This document shows positions 12,622 to 13,835 of a stretch of 13,835 nucleotides of DNA, in pieces (position 1 is the stretch's first letter; each line of letters opens with the position of its first letter). The DNA lies in NCBI RefSeq assembly GCF_030825805.1, contig NZ_JAPJPF010000048.1, positions 1 to 13,835 of the forward strand. The letters run 5' to 3'. The notes beneath the pieces were generated by a model. That model was not told the DNA's origin. It worked only from the letters and a program-made list of their open reading frames with translations, and did not search any database. Both the position numbers and the translations under genes were made by a program. The stretch is from Streptococcus sp. (GTDB taxonomy: Bacteria > Bacillota > Bacilli > Lactobacillales > Streptococcaceae).

Positions 12622-13554
12622 TCAATTATTCTCTAAAAATTCTTTAATACGAGAAACAATAGCATCGCTTTGATAATGATAGAGGTCGTGAGGCGCATCC
12701 ATATAGTCGACTTGAACATTAGACTGGTCGCTTGCAAATCTCTCTGCATAACGTTGCCACTCTGATTGGCTAAAGGTCGTGCCTTCACCGTTAGAAACCA
12801 GGAGTAAGGCTGGAATTTTCGGATTAATGCTAGATGGAACTTTCTTGGCATTTTCCTTTGCCAAACGGGATTCATGAAGCATGGCTTGTGACATCAACTG
12901 CTTATATGCTAGTAATTTATATTGTTGTCGTTCAGTTTCAGTCAGAGTTGGATTTTTTATATAAAAGGACTCAGGGAAATAGCGTAATAAGCCAATCTTA
13001 CTGCTCCAATAAGCCACAGTAAGCAAGGCCTGATTATCCTTTAAATCCTCATAACTTGCTGGTAATGCCCAATCCAGACCAACCAAGGCTTTCACTTCAT
13101 TAGGATATTTTTCTTGCCAAGCAAGGCTCTCAAGGCTAGCCATTGAATGAGAAACAATCACATAAAGCCCCGAAACTTCGGCTTGAGACAAAGCTTGACG
13201 GGTCTCAGAAAGAACCGTCATCACATCTCTTGATTGATCACTATCTTCACTAAAACCATATCCCGCTCGCTCTACGACGGCTACTTTGTATTTTTTGGAT
13301 AGGGAATCTGTTAGATTCTTAAAGTCTAATATAGGTGAAGCAATACCTGCACCTGAAAGTAACACGATTGTTTCAGACCCTTCTCCAGTAATCGAGACAT
13401 TCATTTGATGGCCATTGACCGTAACCTGCTTACCTATGGGCGTGAGTAGCTCCCTTTCTCTTTGCAAACTGACTTGGTGAAACATAAATGTAGCACCTAA
13501 AAAGAGGATAAGAAAGCCACAAAGGATCCAACTCCACTGTTTAAATTTTTTCAT
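12622..13554 (-). CDS. Membrane-anchored alpha/beta hydrolase
   Basis: Read from the ATG at 13554 this is a 310-residue protein with an N-terminal signal anchor (KKFKQWSW then about 17 hydrophobic residues), so the catalytic domain should face outside. The fold is alpha/beta hydrolase: oxyanion-loop strand IVLLSGAGIASP, then VVERAGYGFSE, the nucleophile elbow VSHSMAS (serine at residue 137), GLDWALP, a cap segment, LLVSNGEGTTF and a late PHDLYHYQ with the probable catalytic histidine (about residue 289). The elbow is S-H-S-M-A, both usual glycines of G-x-S-x-G being replaced. Substrate unknown; an esterase or peptidase-like role is possible. An in-frame TTG five codons upstream is rejected because it lacks a ribosome site and overlaps the -10. 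No clear ribosome site precedes the ATG either. The gene is monocistronic. Confidence 0.9.
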   Translation of the reverse strand: MKKFKQWSWILCGFLILFLGATFMFHQVSLQRERELLTPIGKQVTVNGHQMNVSITGEGSETIVLLSGAGIASPILDFKNLTDSLSKKYKVAVVERAGYGFSEDSDQSRDVMTVLSETRQALSQAEVSGLYVIVSHSMASLESLAWQEKYPNEVKALVGLDWALPASYEDLKDNQALLTVAYWSSKIGLLRYFPESFYIKNPTLTETERQQYKLLAYKQLMSQAMLHESRLAKENAKKVPSSINPKIPALLLVSNGEGTTFSQSEWQRYAERFASDQSNVQVDYMDAPHDLYHYQSDAIVSRIKEFLENN

Positions 13555-13560
13555 AGCGTT

Positions 13561-13589
13561 ATTGTACAAGTTTTAGAGTATTTTAGCAA
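13561..13589 (-). promoter_or_regulatory. Promoter of the hydrolase gene, very close to the start codon
   Basis: TTGCTA (13584-13589), 17-bp spacer and TACAAT (13561-13566) on the minus strand. Only six bases lie between the -10 and the ATG, so transcription would begin at or next to the A of the start codon. Confidence 0.55.
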
Positions 13590-13650
13590 TATGACTTAGA
13601 TATTTTTGTTGCAATAATAAAAGAGATAAATAATCACCTCCAATACCAAC

Positions 13651-13678
13651 AAAAAAGGCTTATCCTTGCGGATAAACC
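13651..13678 (-). terminator. Terminator for a gene entering from the right edge
   Basis: On the minus strand GGTTTATCC, loop GCAA, GGATAAGCC forms a 9-bp stem with one wobble pair, followed by six T. It lies 26 bases after the stop codon of the partial reading frame at 13705. Confidence 0.85.
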
Positions 13679-13704
13679 TCTGGTTAATAACGTTTCAAGC
13701 AAGA

Positions 13705-13830
13705 TTAAGCTTTGTATTCTGAATATAGTTGATTCACTCGCCATACTTCCATTACATTGTAAATCTCTATATTATCGTATGACCTGGTTTGGAAAGTATG
13801 AATTTCAGTTGGACTAAAAACAGCGTAATA
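13705..13830 (-). pseudogene. C-terminal 41 codons of an unrecognised gene, interrupted upstream
   Basis: A minus-strand frame of 41 codons ends ...MEVWRVNQLYSEYKA at a TAA and is followed closely by a good terminator, as a real gene end would be. Its composition (FSPTEIHTFQTRSYDN, IEIYNVMEVW) looks like a globular protein. But an in-frame TGA stands just upstream at 13831-13833, the only internal Met is at codon 27, and no ribosome site is visible. It is therefore either the tail of a gene broken by a nonsense or frameshift change, or a chance frame. I do not recognise the family, and the window ends two bases further on. Confidence 0.35.
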
Positions 13831-13835
13831 TCAAG

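Noticed and set aside
13555..13569. TTG start five codons before the hydrolase ATG
   Set aside because: It falls within the promoter -10 region, has no ribosome site, and adds nothing to the signal anchor.
1..13835. Search by eye for CRISPR arrays, insertion sequences, rRNA and toxin-antitoxin pairs
   Set aside because: No regularly spaced repeats, transposase motifs, rRNA-like sequence or paired small toxin/antitoxin genes were seen.

Overview
The window looks like chromosomal DNA of a low-GC Gram-positive coccus, most likely a Streptococcus of the mitis/sanguinis type. The reasons are the rpmB / yloU (Asp23 family) / fakA (yloV) neighbourhood, a free-standing LytTR regulator, AAGGAG-type ribosome sites, extended -10 promoters and a tRNA gene without an encoded CCA. 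The species is inference. Every confident gene lies on the minus strand, so the layout reads from right to left. I see no insertion sequence, CRISPR array or intact prophage.

Right end to 12.3 kb: a 41-codon minus-strand gene end with no usable start (13705-13830) is followed by a terminator. Next is a membrane-anchored alpha/beta hydrolase whose promoter sits so close to its ATG that the mRNA may be leaderless. It ends in a strong terminator at about 12.5 kb. 12.3 to 9.1 kb: an ABC-2 exporter operon (one ATPase, two DUF990-like permeases) has a CcpA-like cre box over its promoter, and a GNAT acetyltransferase follows.

9.16 to 8.4 kb: a tRNA-Thr(CGT) gene has a near-consensus promoter but three non-Watson-Crick pairs. 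Beside its 3' end are a two-way terminator, a 12-bp tandem repeat and a possible integrase-end relic, which together suggest an old integration site. Next is a 103-residue membrane protein with a hairpin at the 5' end of its mRNA. 8.3 to 7.1 kb: a stand-alone LytTR regulator is co-transcribed with a LiaF-like membrane protein. A direct repeat of 21-bp period, the expected geometry of a LytTR operator, lies upstream of its promoter. The 103-residue protein is a stand-alone copy of the LiaF-like N-terminal domain. Together these look like a LytTR regulatory system of the HdrRM/BrsRM type with an unusual membrane partner.

7.0 to 4.6 kb: rpmB with a structured leader, then yloU-fakA (envelope-stress family protein and fatty acid kinase), then a secreted YehR-like lipoprotein gene with its own promoter and terminator. 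3.8 kb to the left end: a six-gene operon encodes two tiny membrane proteins, an ABC-2 ATPase and permease, and a DesK-like histidine kinase with its LuxR-type response regulator. Its promoter has a perfect -10, no recognisable -35, and two operator-like sites about 21 bp apart upstream, which points to positive autoregulation by the response regulator.
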